Source of the DNA: Begonia masoniana
Lineage: Eukaryota; Streptophyta; Magnoliopsida; Cucurbitales; Begoniaceae
Reading direction: 5' to 3'
NCBI GenBank assembly: GCA_022432975.1
Contig: CM039508.1
Span: 50,495,646-50,559,645 of the forward strand
DNA length: 64,000 bases
Positions 46,601-56,536 of the stretch are shown one piece after another (position 1 is the first letter of the stretch; each line of letters starts with the position of its first letter). The position numbers and the translations under genes were made by a program. Below the pieces are notes generated by a model. That model ran no database searches, had not been told where the DNA came from, and was given only the letters and a program-made list of their open reading frames with translations.

Positions 46601-48943
46601 TCTTTGAGAAAAAATTACTCTTAAAATTGGATTATTTATCCTTAAAAGTCAAGAAGGGTTTTGTTTTTGGACAAAAAAAAAACTCATTTGTTATGATAGG
46701 AACTAGGAAGTGACTTCTAGAGTGGTAAATAATGTTGGCACCAGCTTAAGGCAATCATGATGAGTTTTGTAAACCACAACAAGCCTTGATCCATAGGGTA
46801 CCTCTGGTGTCTTTTCTCTAGTTCCACTATAGTGATTGTCTGTATTCACATTTGGAGAGTTTTTCTTTGACATTGTGTACTGGGAAGATATCATCCATGA
46901 ATGTCAAGTTTTTATTGTAGGAGACAAGTTTGTTTTTGGTTTCTTAATATTGAATCCACTTTGGTGCTTGCATGCAGGGCCAGATTATCCTTCCATCTTC
47001 ATGTCCTGAGTCGTTAGTTTCAGGGACACTATTCCACTCTGGTGGAGCATCCTCTTCCTGCTTTAATTCTAGTCAACAAGTTGCTGTAAATTTCGTAGCT
47101 CAACCTCCAGGGTATCTTGATCCTTTGCAGAAAGAGCTTGAAAGATTACGCAAGGAAACAGAAGACCTCATCAAAGCAAGTCATGAAAAGGTTTGTTATT
47201 GTAACATTTATAATTATGATTATGATTAGCATTGCTATCTTTCAGCTCAAGTTTCTCTCTTAGAACAGAAGGTGCAACTTAAATCTGATTGCGATAAGGA
47301 GATTGAAGAAGTTATTGCTCAAATTCGAAGTAAATATGACACCAAGCTACAGGATACTGAAGCTGAACTTATATTGAGAAAGAAGGAGCTCGATGGAAAT
47401 TATTACAAAGTTCTGATGAACAAGCGCTTGTCCTATGCTTTCAGGTCTAAATGCATTGATCTTAGATTAGGCGGAACTCCAGGGTTTCAACAAGGTTTGT
47501 TATATATTCAAAACTTATATGCATTGATCTTTCAGTTCTAAATATGATACATTCTTTTTGCTCGTGAATTTCAGTATTTGTCTTGATTTATGTTGCGAGA
47601 GAATGGTTCAAGGAGAAGTTGTTTAGGAAAACATATAGTATGAGTCGTGGGGCACAATTGTAATCATGGGGTAAATTCATATTAGGCTTTCTTGAGGGGC
47701 AGGGTCATGCTAAGAGTACAATAATGGGGTGTGTGTTGAAAGGGACGTGTAAATATGGCAGGGGAGTATATATGGTAAGGGAGAGGCAGTGAAGGCAGTA
47801 TCATTATTCGTCGTGAATTGTTATTGCTTTTGAGAGAGTTCCACAGTCTGGAAAAAACCCAGGCTTGTGGATAGCATAGGATTAGAAGAAAACCTTCCTT
47901 GAAGAAGTCTGTATTAGAGGTTTCACCATGCAACAATTTAGTTTTTAGCTCATTGGGAGTCTATATATTTGATTCTCCGTGAAGTTAGGAGGGATCAATC
48001 CAGAGGCAGGACTTAAGTTTTAGTGTTATATTTGAATCTTTATGGTTCTCGACTTTTCATTTTTTACCCACTCGAATTTCTATCAAACTGATAATAGGTA
48101 ATGGATTATGATCCTGAATTTTTATTAAACAAAAAAGGGGCTTATATACAAGTACCAGGTGTTTGAGATGCCTTAGTTTGTTATATGTGATTTATTTTTT
48201 AACTTTTACATCTTTTTGTTGGATAATGTAGTAGTATTTTTATTTTAGAATGAGCTAATCCTTTTAATCTTTTTGTTTTAGATGTTATCTCTACGATGCA
48301 ACATCGACATCGACCACAGCAAAATGCTCAAAGGCCTCCTCTGCCAGTCCAGATTCCCACCACGAGCCCGTCATCTAATCTACCTGCTAGCAGCTTTCAA
48401 CCCATCTCGTTAGCGCCAAATCCACATCCTTTGCCGACTACTAATCGATCAACTCTTCCTAACAGACATCCCCTTATAAGCTCCGTCTCTTCTTCTGCTG
48501 CAAATCTCCAAGTTGGTGGGGCAATTCGCTCTCCGGCCCCTCATTTGCAGCCCTTCAGACCTCCGCCCACAATTAGTCCTTCCTCCCTTCCACGTCACAC
48601 ACCTAGTCTTCAGGTAGCTAGCAACCGTCCACCTTCAAGCTCTCCTTCATATCCCAAGATTCAATCTCAACTTCCATTACCTTCCAACTACCCAATTACT
48701 TGCAGTGGAGCGCCCGAACTCAATAGTCTAATGAATTTGCCGACGCCCAACTCTTCCTTATCTGCATTAGGATTGTTCATGGACGTGAACGGAAGAGCAG
48801 GTGTGGATTTACCAAATTCAGCAGATTTTTGTTCGAACCTCAATGCATCCTCGACTATGCCTGCTGGCACAGCAAATAACACGCAGGTTAATCTACAAGA
48901 TGGAGTTGGTCTGGATATTGTCTGCTTATCTGATGATGAATAA
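30860..48943 (+). CDS. MOM1: MOM1-like transcriptional silencing protein
   Basis: MOM1 is a plant-specific nuclear protein that keeps heterochromatic repeats silent, with a degenerate SNF2 helicase region. Inferred exons: 30860-31403, 31915-32542, 34675-~34750, 35486-35640, 36642-36835, 37047-37177, 37378-37617, 38291-38431, 38907-39158, 39436-39573, 39650-39952, 40450-40623, 41149-42085, 42289-42530, 43281-43385, 44018-46150, 46978-47190, 47269-47494, 48282-48943. From 35486 on all phases agree. Domains in order: basic N-terminus, PHD finger (ACFTCKLGGKLL, CCDGRDCGRSFHLSC, GVWHCIAC), chromo-like segments (YFVKYKDLAHVHNRW, EWLVKWHGLDYEHATWEL), helicase-like core without a Walker A (IVIDDQDRIAKVV, VVVDECERR, SGSGRDSIGDILDD), a coiled coil (44400-44740) and a C-terminal coiled coil (47100-47400), where the CMM2 domain is expected. 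The one defect is an in-frame TAA at 30947-30949 (codon 30). The next in-frame ATG is 30989. Exon 3's end is uncertain. Confidence 0.85.
44758..45456 (+). repeat. Intragenic tandem duplication in the MOM1-like exon 16
   Basis: Copy 1 is 44758-45108 (351 bp, 117 codons) and copy 2 is 45109-45456 (348 bp, one codon fewer). Each copy begins HKNSQYVS and contains EEFPNKFVENLQELREK or EEFPSKFVENLQELREK and ends near SDG. The frame is kept. Confidence 0.9.
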
Positions 48944-50221
48944 CTGATTAGTCTAGTGAAGTGACACTTTCTGTGCTAAATCTCCTTGTAACTATTTTCG
49001 TTTTCTTCTGATTGGCACAGATCGTAGAAAATTCTGATTCCCCGATTGATTGATGTAAATAACGATCAAGTTATTCTTTTTAGTTGTAGTGGGGGTTCAG
49101 TTATTCTTGTTCCCTAAGCTTTCTCAAATTATTGTAATTTGTTTGATCAATGTTAGGCTTTTCATTCATCGGAGATATCGATTTTGGACCGGCAAAATTT
49201 GTTGGTTTTCTCGGTATTCTTTTCTATTTCCTATGATTGATGGAAGATTTTGATATAAATCTGAATCACAACAACCAATTCTTACACTATTCAAGAAAAT
49301 ATAGAACTACGAATGCTTAGGAATTTCGAGATTTTAAATAGTCTCTTTCTAGACTGACTCAGGTATAATGTTTTATCCACATTTTTTATTCTTATCTCTT
49401 ATTTATACTATTTAATTTCAAGTATGATATTAACTTCTACTAATTTTTTCCTTTGACTTTCAACCATTCATACTAATTTCTTAACTCTTTAGCACGCTCG
49501 TCCTTTAGAAATTGTTACGAGGCTATCTTTTTTTTAGCAAAAGCAGGTATGCACGAGAGAAGGTCACCGAAGGAGGCAGTGGAATCTTTTTTTTAGCAAA
49601 AGCAGGTATGCACGAGAGAAGGTCACCGCAGGAGGCAGTGGAATCGTTTGAACTTCTTTTGAGACCACAATTGCTGCTTTAGGTTCCCTAAAATAGGTAG
49701 AGAGAGATAGAGACATGTTTTCTATTTGGATTCTCTCCCAAATGTAACAAAATTTAGTCCGACTTCATGATGTGATGGTTGATTTCATTTGATTTAACTT
49801 GTGCAATACTAGACAGAATCACAGAAAATGAAGAAAAAAATGAAATTCTCTCTTTACTCGTTCTTATATTGCCGTGACGTTATTTGTGCGTCCCATGAAA
49901 CATGTTCTTCCCGGGAAAAAGGCTGGTGAACTGAAAAGTCAAACCCCAGTCCGAAGCCCAACTCAAGCTTAATTTTGAAGCCCTGCCCACTGTTCGAAGC
50001 ATAGCCCCGTAAAAATCTCAGCCCACAACGCAACCGTCAAGAGCTACAAGCCCGGCCTAATAAGTTCGACGAAGAAATTGAAACCCAGTCCCATCGAAGG
50101 GGCTACTTTGACTTGCTAGAAGCCCACTTACAAGCATAGCGGACGGTCTCAAGCCAAGCTCATTAAGAAAATAAGCCGCGATGATGAGCGGGCTATAGGC
50201 CCAACTTAATCCTGTATTAGA
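48944..50221. other. Intergenic region between the MOM1-like gene and the U2 snRNA
   Basis: 3' flank of the MOM1-like gene, including T-rich possible polyadenylation sequence after 48950, and a 59-bp tandem duplication (49525-49645). The rest shows no ORF or RNA feature that I can support. Confidence 0.5.
49525..49645. repeat. 59-bp tandem duplication
   Basis: Two head-to-tail copies at an offset of 59 bp, each with atctttttttta, gcaggtatgcacgagagaagg and ggaggcagtgga. I see one difference (gaagg versus gcagg). Confidence 0.9.
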
Positions 50222-50434
50222 AGGGTGCGCCAAGCTAATGCAGTAGTGCGCAACGCAAAGGCGACGCTCGATAGCCCCCCTTGCGGCCACCAGCAAGCAG
50301 CAGCAAGCTACTCTGGTGGACTCTCCCCCATAAAATATTAATTTAATATCAAGTGGCCAATGGCCATGTATCAGATATTAAACTGATAAGAACAGATGCT
50401 ACACTTGATCTTAGTCAAAAGGCCGAGAAAGGTA
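50222..50434 (-). ncRNA. U2 spliceosomal snRNA gene or close variant
   Basis: U2 snRNA pairs with the intron branch point and U6. Minus strand starts GTACCTTTCTCGGCCTTTTG, followed by the near-invariant AAGATCAAGTGTAG-type block (here AAGATCAAGTGTAGCATC), the branch-point recognition region and the Sm-site area (AATTAATATTTTATGGGGG). The first ~120 nt are close to canonical. The 3' stem-loops (CCACCAGAGTAGCTTGCTGC... to GCGCACCC) are longer than in typical plant U2: about 212 nt against about 196 nt. Upstream elements are in place (50461-50503), which favours an active gene. A 3'-box-like CA...AGTTGGG follows, but weakly. Confidence 0.88.
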
Positions 50435-50460
50435 CGAAGGGAGCAAGCATAATCACTCTT

Positions 50461-50503
50461 TTCATATAGCACAGATGCAGCATCTTCTTTTCCTATGTGG
50501 GAA
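50461..50503 (-). promoter_or_regulatory. snRNA promoter: USE and TATA box
   Basis: On the minus strand TTCCCACATAG (50503-50493) matches the plant upstream sequence element RTCCCACATCG except at its first and tenth bases, and TATATGAA (50468-50461) is 27-34 bp before the RNA start. The USE-to-TATA centre spacing is about 33 bp, the spacing known for Pol II snRNA genes (U6-type Pol III genes have about one helical turn less). Confidence 0.8.
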
Positions 50504-51172
50504 TCTGCTTCCTCCCTCTTTTTCCCTGCAACCCTAATTCTTTTCTATTTATTTCCTTTTACCAAATTATTTTATTACAATGCAGTCAAGGTTTTTAGAC
50601 TTTATTTATAATTTTTGAATAAATATTTACGCTATGTTTTTGCTATTGTGTCAAACAATAATTGGTACAATTAACAACTTATTTTCAGTTCTATCCCAGA
50701 ACCGTCGACCAAGGTTCCATGGTTCCGAAATCGACTGTGTTTCATGGTTAGAACCCAATTCAGTTCCAAATTTAAAAAAAAAAATTAAAAAAACCAGACC
50801 GAACCGGGACCGAAATCATAGTTCTCGTTAAAACTGCAGTTACAGTCCTGTTTTTCTCAACCTAGTAAATAGAAATAGAAAGTAAATTTATGCGTTACTC
50901 ATTATTTTTTTCAGTTTTTCCTTCACATATTCTAAATAAAAATGTTGAAATTCGTGGACTTCAACAAAAACTTTAGTTCAAATTCAACAGCAAACAAATA
51001 GGTCTTTAGAACCACAAAATAATGATGTGAATAAGTAGTCTCGAATTAACTGAACTATATTTCCATATAATAAGATTAAAAAAAGCTTTAAAAGTCTTAA
51101 GAGTTGTGAAATGGGAAAAGCATTCTTCTTTATTCTTATCAAAACCAAGAACCTGAAATGTTCATTGCCTGC
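50504..51172. other. Intergenic, nothing recognised
   Basis: AT-rich sequence between the U2 promoter and the 3' end of the oxidoreductase gene. No supported feature. Confidence 0.5.
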
Positions 51173-53697
51173 TTAAAGTTTAGATCTTACGCTTCTCCTT
51201 TCATCAAAGACTATCATCACCTTCCCTATTGCTTTCCTCTCCTTTATATCTGCAAAAGCAATATTGGCCTGCCAACAACAAAACATTACATTAAATGATT
51301 TGATGTTCATAAGATTATTTCAAGTGTCGTACTCGGAAACCAACATGAAAATGAACAATATGTTATCTGTTACCATGTTTTCATCACATCCATTTCGACA
51401 AAACTCAACTCTTTTTAGTGATTATGGTGCTGTCTCTGTGGCAAGTGTTTCTCACCTCTTGAGGGCTATAGCTGCGGTGTATGTGGATGGAAATTACGCC
51501 ACTCTGCAACCAAGAGAGTAGCTCCCTAAGAGAATCTTCAAGAACTGCTGGTTTATGTGTTCTGTAGCTGCCCCAGTAAAGTCCATGAATCGTCCAGTTC
51601 TGTTAAAAAATAGAGAGCTAGTTGACAATACATGTACAAAAGAAGAAACAAACGAAAACTGGGAAAGACAGGAAGTCATTTCAACAGTGTGGCAGGCGGG
51701 TCCAGATAGTTTGCTCAACATTCAACATTATAAAGAAAGATTCCCTTCTATAAGTAGGAAGTCAATGATAAAGAATAACATAAAACAATCATCATCCCTT
51801 GTTTTTTTGCATCCTCTAACTAAAAATTAAGTTTACAATTTATTTTTTCTTTCAATAATAGTAGTAAGATTAAGATATTATTTTTTTATAAGACACTTTA
51901 TATTAAAAGCAAAAAGTTAAAATAAATTGGGAGAGAAGAACTTCACACGTACAAAAAACATCTAGTGAAAAACAAATTTTTTACGATTGGAAAGAACCAT
52001 AAGAGTATTTTTTTTAAATACTGAGAACTATAAACCTACTTAATTATAAAAAATAATTTTATCTCATAAATCACTATAAGAGCCTTATCCACAAAAATAA
52101 TTTCATTTTGAAGAAACCAAGAAACCCAAGAAATAGCTAGAATTCTCAATATCCGAATCAATTTCATCTTCTTCTTGTGTTTTACTTTCATTTCCATGTT
52201 ACTTCCAACTATAGATCGAAAAATGATTTCATTGCATTTAAATTAGATTTTATTCCAAAAAAGCCTTTCTCATTCGATAAAGAGATTTGTCACTAAGGAA
52301 AAAAAAATAAGGAAGGATTGAGTAACTAAACAACAATCAAATACCTTCACAAGAGCAATATTTGCAGGGATTATAGGAACCTCCCCAGCAGCAAACCCAA
52401 TGACAAGAATATTTGCACCCCAATTTAAAAGTTTCATAGACTCTTTTGTAAGTTTTCCACCAACTGGATCGTACAAAACATCGACTCCTTTGAGATTTCT
52501 TGTCTTGAGAAACCCCCTGACACTTTCGATGATATTTTCACTGCCCAAGTCTACAACATGATCGACGCCGAGAGACTTCAAATACTGCACTTTACTAATC
52601 CCCCTGAAACTCCGAATACATATATATCCTTTCAGAGACTTAATTTTATTACAGGAAGGACGTACAAGGATAATTTAGGGAATCTCCCAAGAAGCAATAA
52701 AAGCAACATGTTGATAACTAACACAAGGATTCAATTATTTCTATCTTATTTTGAACAAATATCCAAATCAAAGCTATGTCGGCTCTCTTCAACAGATGGA
52801 AAAATTAGTGCATTACGCGATCATATGAAAGTGAGAGGTTTTTTTCTGATGATAAAGAGCTCGAACTGCAAAAATTTACGTAAATAGTAAATGACTGAAG
52901 GAAATACCTAGCAACTGCAATAACAATGGCGCCACAAACCTTTCCTATTTGCACTGCAGCCATCCCAACGCCACCAGCTGCACCTAGAACCAGTAGAACC
53001 TGCAGAATTCAATACGAACTTAGCATATCTAAAATTCTATGTACAAAGAAGAGATTATCATACTAAACTTATTGTAGGAGTAAAACCTGTTTTGGAGCTA
53101 AACGCGCCCTATGGACAAGGGCGACATGTGAGGTACCGAATGCAACAGGAAGTGCCGCAGCAGCCACCAAATCACATTCCTCTGGGACTCGAAATCTTAA
53201 ATTTGTTCATTTTGCATAGATTAGAGAAAAAAAAAAACAGAAAGGGGGGAGGGGGAAGAATTCAGCAACAAGCTAAACTCTAATTCGGAGCTACTACAGA
53301 ACTGATAACAATGAGAAAAGAAGAGTTGTAGAGAGAGAGAGAGAGAGACTAACAGCTCGGACTCGTCGGCGACGATGAATTGAGCAAAAGAGCCAAGGCC
53401 GGCAAACGAGCAAACGGAATCACCAACTCTAAACTTGGAAACTTTGACGCCGACAGCATCGACGACGCCGGAATAATCAGAACCAGATATGAAAGGTAAT
53501 TTGGGCTTCTCCTGGTACTTTCCAAGAAGTTGGAGGTAATTGGCGTAGTTCAAGCTAGTAGCTTTGATCTTCACCCGAACAGCGGTTGGAGACTCCAATT
53601 CCGGTATCGGATAGTCTCTCACCAAATCCAACGGCGAATTGGGATCGTCGGGAGAGAGGGTGGGATCTCCGATCTTCCTGCACACCAAAGCTTCCAT
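51173..53697 (-). CDS. Quinone oxidoreductase-like protein with peroxisomal signal
   Basis: Medium-chain dehydrogenase/reductase of the quinone oxidoreductase type; expected to reduce quinones or enones with NADPH. Six exons, all phases consistent: 53697-53354, 53195-53087, 52999-52908, 52603-52345, 51599-51456, 51268-51173, giving 347 aa, a usual length. The GroES-like N-terminal half (SLNYANYLQLLGKY, LPFISGSDYSGVV, FRVGDSVCSF) is followed by the Rossmann half with the nucleotide-binding motif LGAAGGVGMAAVQIGK. It lacks the catalytic and structural zinc cysteines of alcohol dehydrogenases, as QORs do. It ends SKL, a canonical type-1 peroxisomal targeting signal, so peroxisomal location is likely. 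The start is the only upstream ATG in frame (MEALVCRKIGDP). Confidence 0.9.
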
Positions 53698-54159
53698 TTC
53701 TTTTTCCTCCTTGGACCAGTTGGCCTTATCTCACTTGGCTTTATAGTACTAAATTAATCACCTTGACTCATTGTTTTTCCCCCTGATTTCCTTCCTTTTT
53801 TTCATTAAAAACCAAATATTTTTTTAGGTCGGCCCGGTCCGTGGCGACCCTTGTGTGCCCGTAAGCCTCGTCAACATTCTCGACTAGGTTGCCCGCCCTT
53901 TTGAAACATGGGCTCAACTAGCTTTGGATTGCTCATTGGACGACCCCAACCTGCAATTCGGCAAACCTATTATGTCGTAATTTGCAAGAGGTTTTGCGTG
54001 AAATTTCCAGTTGTGCCAAAAGATCTCGACTAGAAGGTGAAGCCAGAACGTATAATATGGCTTGAGGATAGTTCATTAGGGAGTCGTAAAATTGACAGGG
54101 AAGAAAGGCTGGATTTCCAGCCTTTTCCAATGTTTAGTCCATCGATAAAAAGAAAAAGA
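53698..54159. other. Intergenic, no gene seen
   Basis: 5' flank of the oxidoreductase gene up to the foldback MITE. No clear TATA box; a CT/GA-rich stretch precedes the ATG. Confidence 0.5.
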
Positions 54160-54739
54160 TAAAGTGCAATTTGGCATCTACAACTAGGTGAAATGAGTAA
54201 TTTACATCGTAAACTTGAATAAAGTGCAATTGGACCCCTAAAACTAGGTGAAATGGGCAATTTACACCGTAAACTTAGATAATAGTCAAGAATAACCTTA
54301 ATGTATTGATAATGGACAATATGGCCCATACCGTCATAGTTTTCGTCAAAAAGTAATGTTTTTTCACTTGTTCATTTTTTTTCCCGAAATGCCCCTCACT
54401 GGACCGAACCGAACCGGACCGGTTCGGTTAATTGCACTTTGATTTTTTATTTTTTTTTAATTTTATTCATCTGTCTTCTCTTTTTCGAGAAATATGATTT
54501 AAAAAAAATAAATAAATAAGAGTGGAATTAACTGAACTGGTCTGGTCCGGTTCGGTCCAGTGAAGGACATTTCGGAAAAAAAAATGAACAAGTGAAAAAA
54601 TATTACTTTTTGATGGAAAATATGACGGTAAGGGCCATATTGCCCATTATCAATACATTAAGGTTGTTATTGCCTATTATTCAAGTTTACGGTGTAAATT
54701 GTCCATTCCACCTAGTTGTAGGGGCCAAATTGCACTTTA
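54160..54739. mobile_element. Foldback MITE, ~580 bp
   Basis: Left arm from taaagtgcaatttgg (54160) and right arm ending ccaaattgcacttta (54739) are inverted copies over about 200 bp each, with shared words aactaggtgaaatg, tttacaccgtaaactt, cattaatg/ataatggacaatatgg and gtgaaaaaa. An inner inverted repeat built on ggaccggttcggt sits near the middle. The first arm also has an internal direct repeat (54161-54210 and 54216-54270). No ORF. The TSD may be TA, but this cannot be separated from the arm ends. Confidence 0.85.
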
Positions 54740-54847
54740 CCAAAAGAAAAAGTAGTTTAGCTCATAATAATGACCAAGCTACCTATGGTCATGTCAGAGC
54801 ACTTACATCGAGGTTCCATTACAAGTCTGAGCATCTATTCTTGCAGG

Positions 54848-56139
54848 TGAAGCTTCATCCGAATCAGAGAAGGTAACCTTTAAATTTGATATTTCCTGTA
54901 AATTTGTGTAGTTCTATTCGATCTCTGTAAAGTTTTCAATACTGCTGTCACTCTATGTTTCTTAGGGTTCTTTACTGAGTTGTAGGATCCCTGACAAAGC
55001 AATGCAAAGTGCTTCAATTTTCTTCTGCTTTCAATACAGTACTTTTATCAGTTTTGTTTAGACATCGATCATTGCAAGATTATTTTTTGAAGTTGGAACT
55101 TCATACTCTTAAAAATTTGTTGTCAGTGATCCATTCTTCATCATCCAGTCAATGTTTCTTAACCTGGAATTAGACAAAATTGTTTGTTCAGCCAAATGAT
55201 CTCCCTGTAAATAGTTGTTGAAATAAAGAAGTTATTACCATTACCCTTTTGAACTACATTTCCAATCGATTTTGAACTCTGAAATTTCCAGGAGTTGAAA
55301 AGGAGCCAGCTGTTATCATCTCAAACTGCACAAGTTTCATCATCTTCTTACATCAGTTTCAAAAGCAAACCATATGAAGATTCAATCAACGACCCAGAGC
55401 TTGGATGATGTCTGTTTCCATGCTGATCTGAACCACACAAAATCGATGGCTTGCTCATATGACTCTTTTGAACAATTGATAAGCAGCCAATGGATTGGGC
55501 ACTTCAAGATAAATTCTTCCAAGTTTGCTAACTGTACACCAAAATCAAGAAAAGGGGAAGCTACTTCTAATGAAACGACCAATGAATTCATCAGCAAAAT
55601 TATGAGTACTACAAGTTCTGAACCCACTAGCGAACACCGTCAACTATGTACTAATGGCATTCAATCAAACTAAAAAGACATTTGATAAGAAGGTCTCTTG
55701 CAGCGGAATCGAGGGACAAATTCAAGAAACAGCATTTTCAGACCCCTGGATTAGCAGGTGGCGTGTTAGCAGAGTTGCTTTCCTTCTGAAGAAACCCAAT
55801 GCAACGTCAGTTTGTGATCCTCAATGTTCAAAGCGACCCACTAGATCAGACACAAATAGAACAATTTTCAAGGATTGCTTCTATGGCAAGGATGGGAAAG
55901 TACTCGTCTTTGAAACGGGGATACACTCAAGTTTGGAATATGGAAGGATTTTGAATATCTTTGCTTATCATTTCATTATCAATTCCAAATCTTTGGTAAT
56001 CACATTTGTTCATGTCATAACACAGGATTGGTTTATGCTTTTGGGTGAAATGATTTTCAAAACGCATTTGATTCTACTTACAGAGTTCTTGTTGTTTAAG
56101 CATTTTTGTCATGAAATTCAGCCAACGACCGAGGTTTAG
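54848..56139 (+). pseudogene. Unrecognised gene remnant with frameshifts
   Basis: A 28-bp exon-like piece after an acceptor (54848-54875, GEASSESEK) is followed by 55292-55407 (ELKRSQLLSSQTAQVSSSS...), then a change of frame into 55374-55673 (SLDDVCFHADLNH, ISSQWIGHFKINSSKF), and a second change into 55654-56139 (SGIEGQIQETAFSDPWISRW, NATSVCDPQCSKR). The three frames abut without splice sites at the shifts, so I read it as a broken gene. The SDPWISRW...CDPQCSK block faintly recalls an uncharacterised plant nuclear protein family; I am not sure enough to name it. Confidence 0.4.
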
Positions 56140-56536
56140 CATTGATTACTGTTCTGGGTTTGCAGATGACGTTGAATTCTTGAAGTTCAATCTGCCTATT
56201 TGACCAATCAAGTGATTGGGTTTGTCGACAAATGGGCATGAGGGGGGGAATGCAATTCTTACTATTATGAGCCAATTCTTAGCTTCGTTGCAGTCGTGAC
56301 AATGCTGGTTTTCTACCGCTTACAGTTTCTTATTCCTGCATCAAGCAATAATTTTTCTAAATGAAGTAGATTGACCGTTTGATCAAACCTCGAAAACTCT
56401 CCATTCTTCAATAAAACTAACATTTTCACTGGTGTAAGTACGTCATCGTATGGACATTTAAAATACATTACCCAAAAATTGAAAGCTTTGAATGACCATA
56501 TTTACCTCCACGCTTGTATAATTCCAAATGCTTGAA

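Noticed and set aside
49536..49548. agcaaaagcagg, twice, equal to the 12-nt terminal sequence of influenza A segments
   Set aside because: A 12-nt chance match inside a local duplication; no viral sequence follows.
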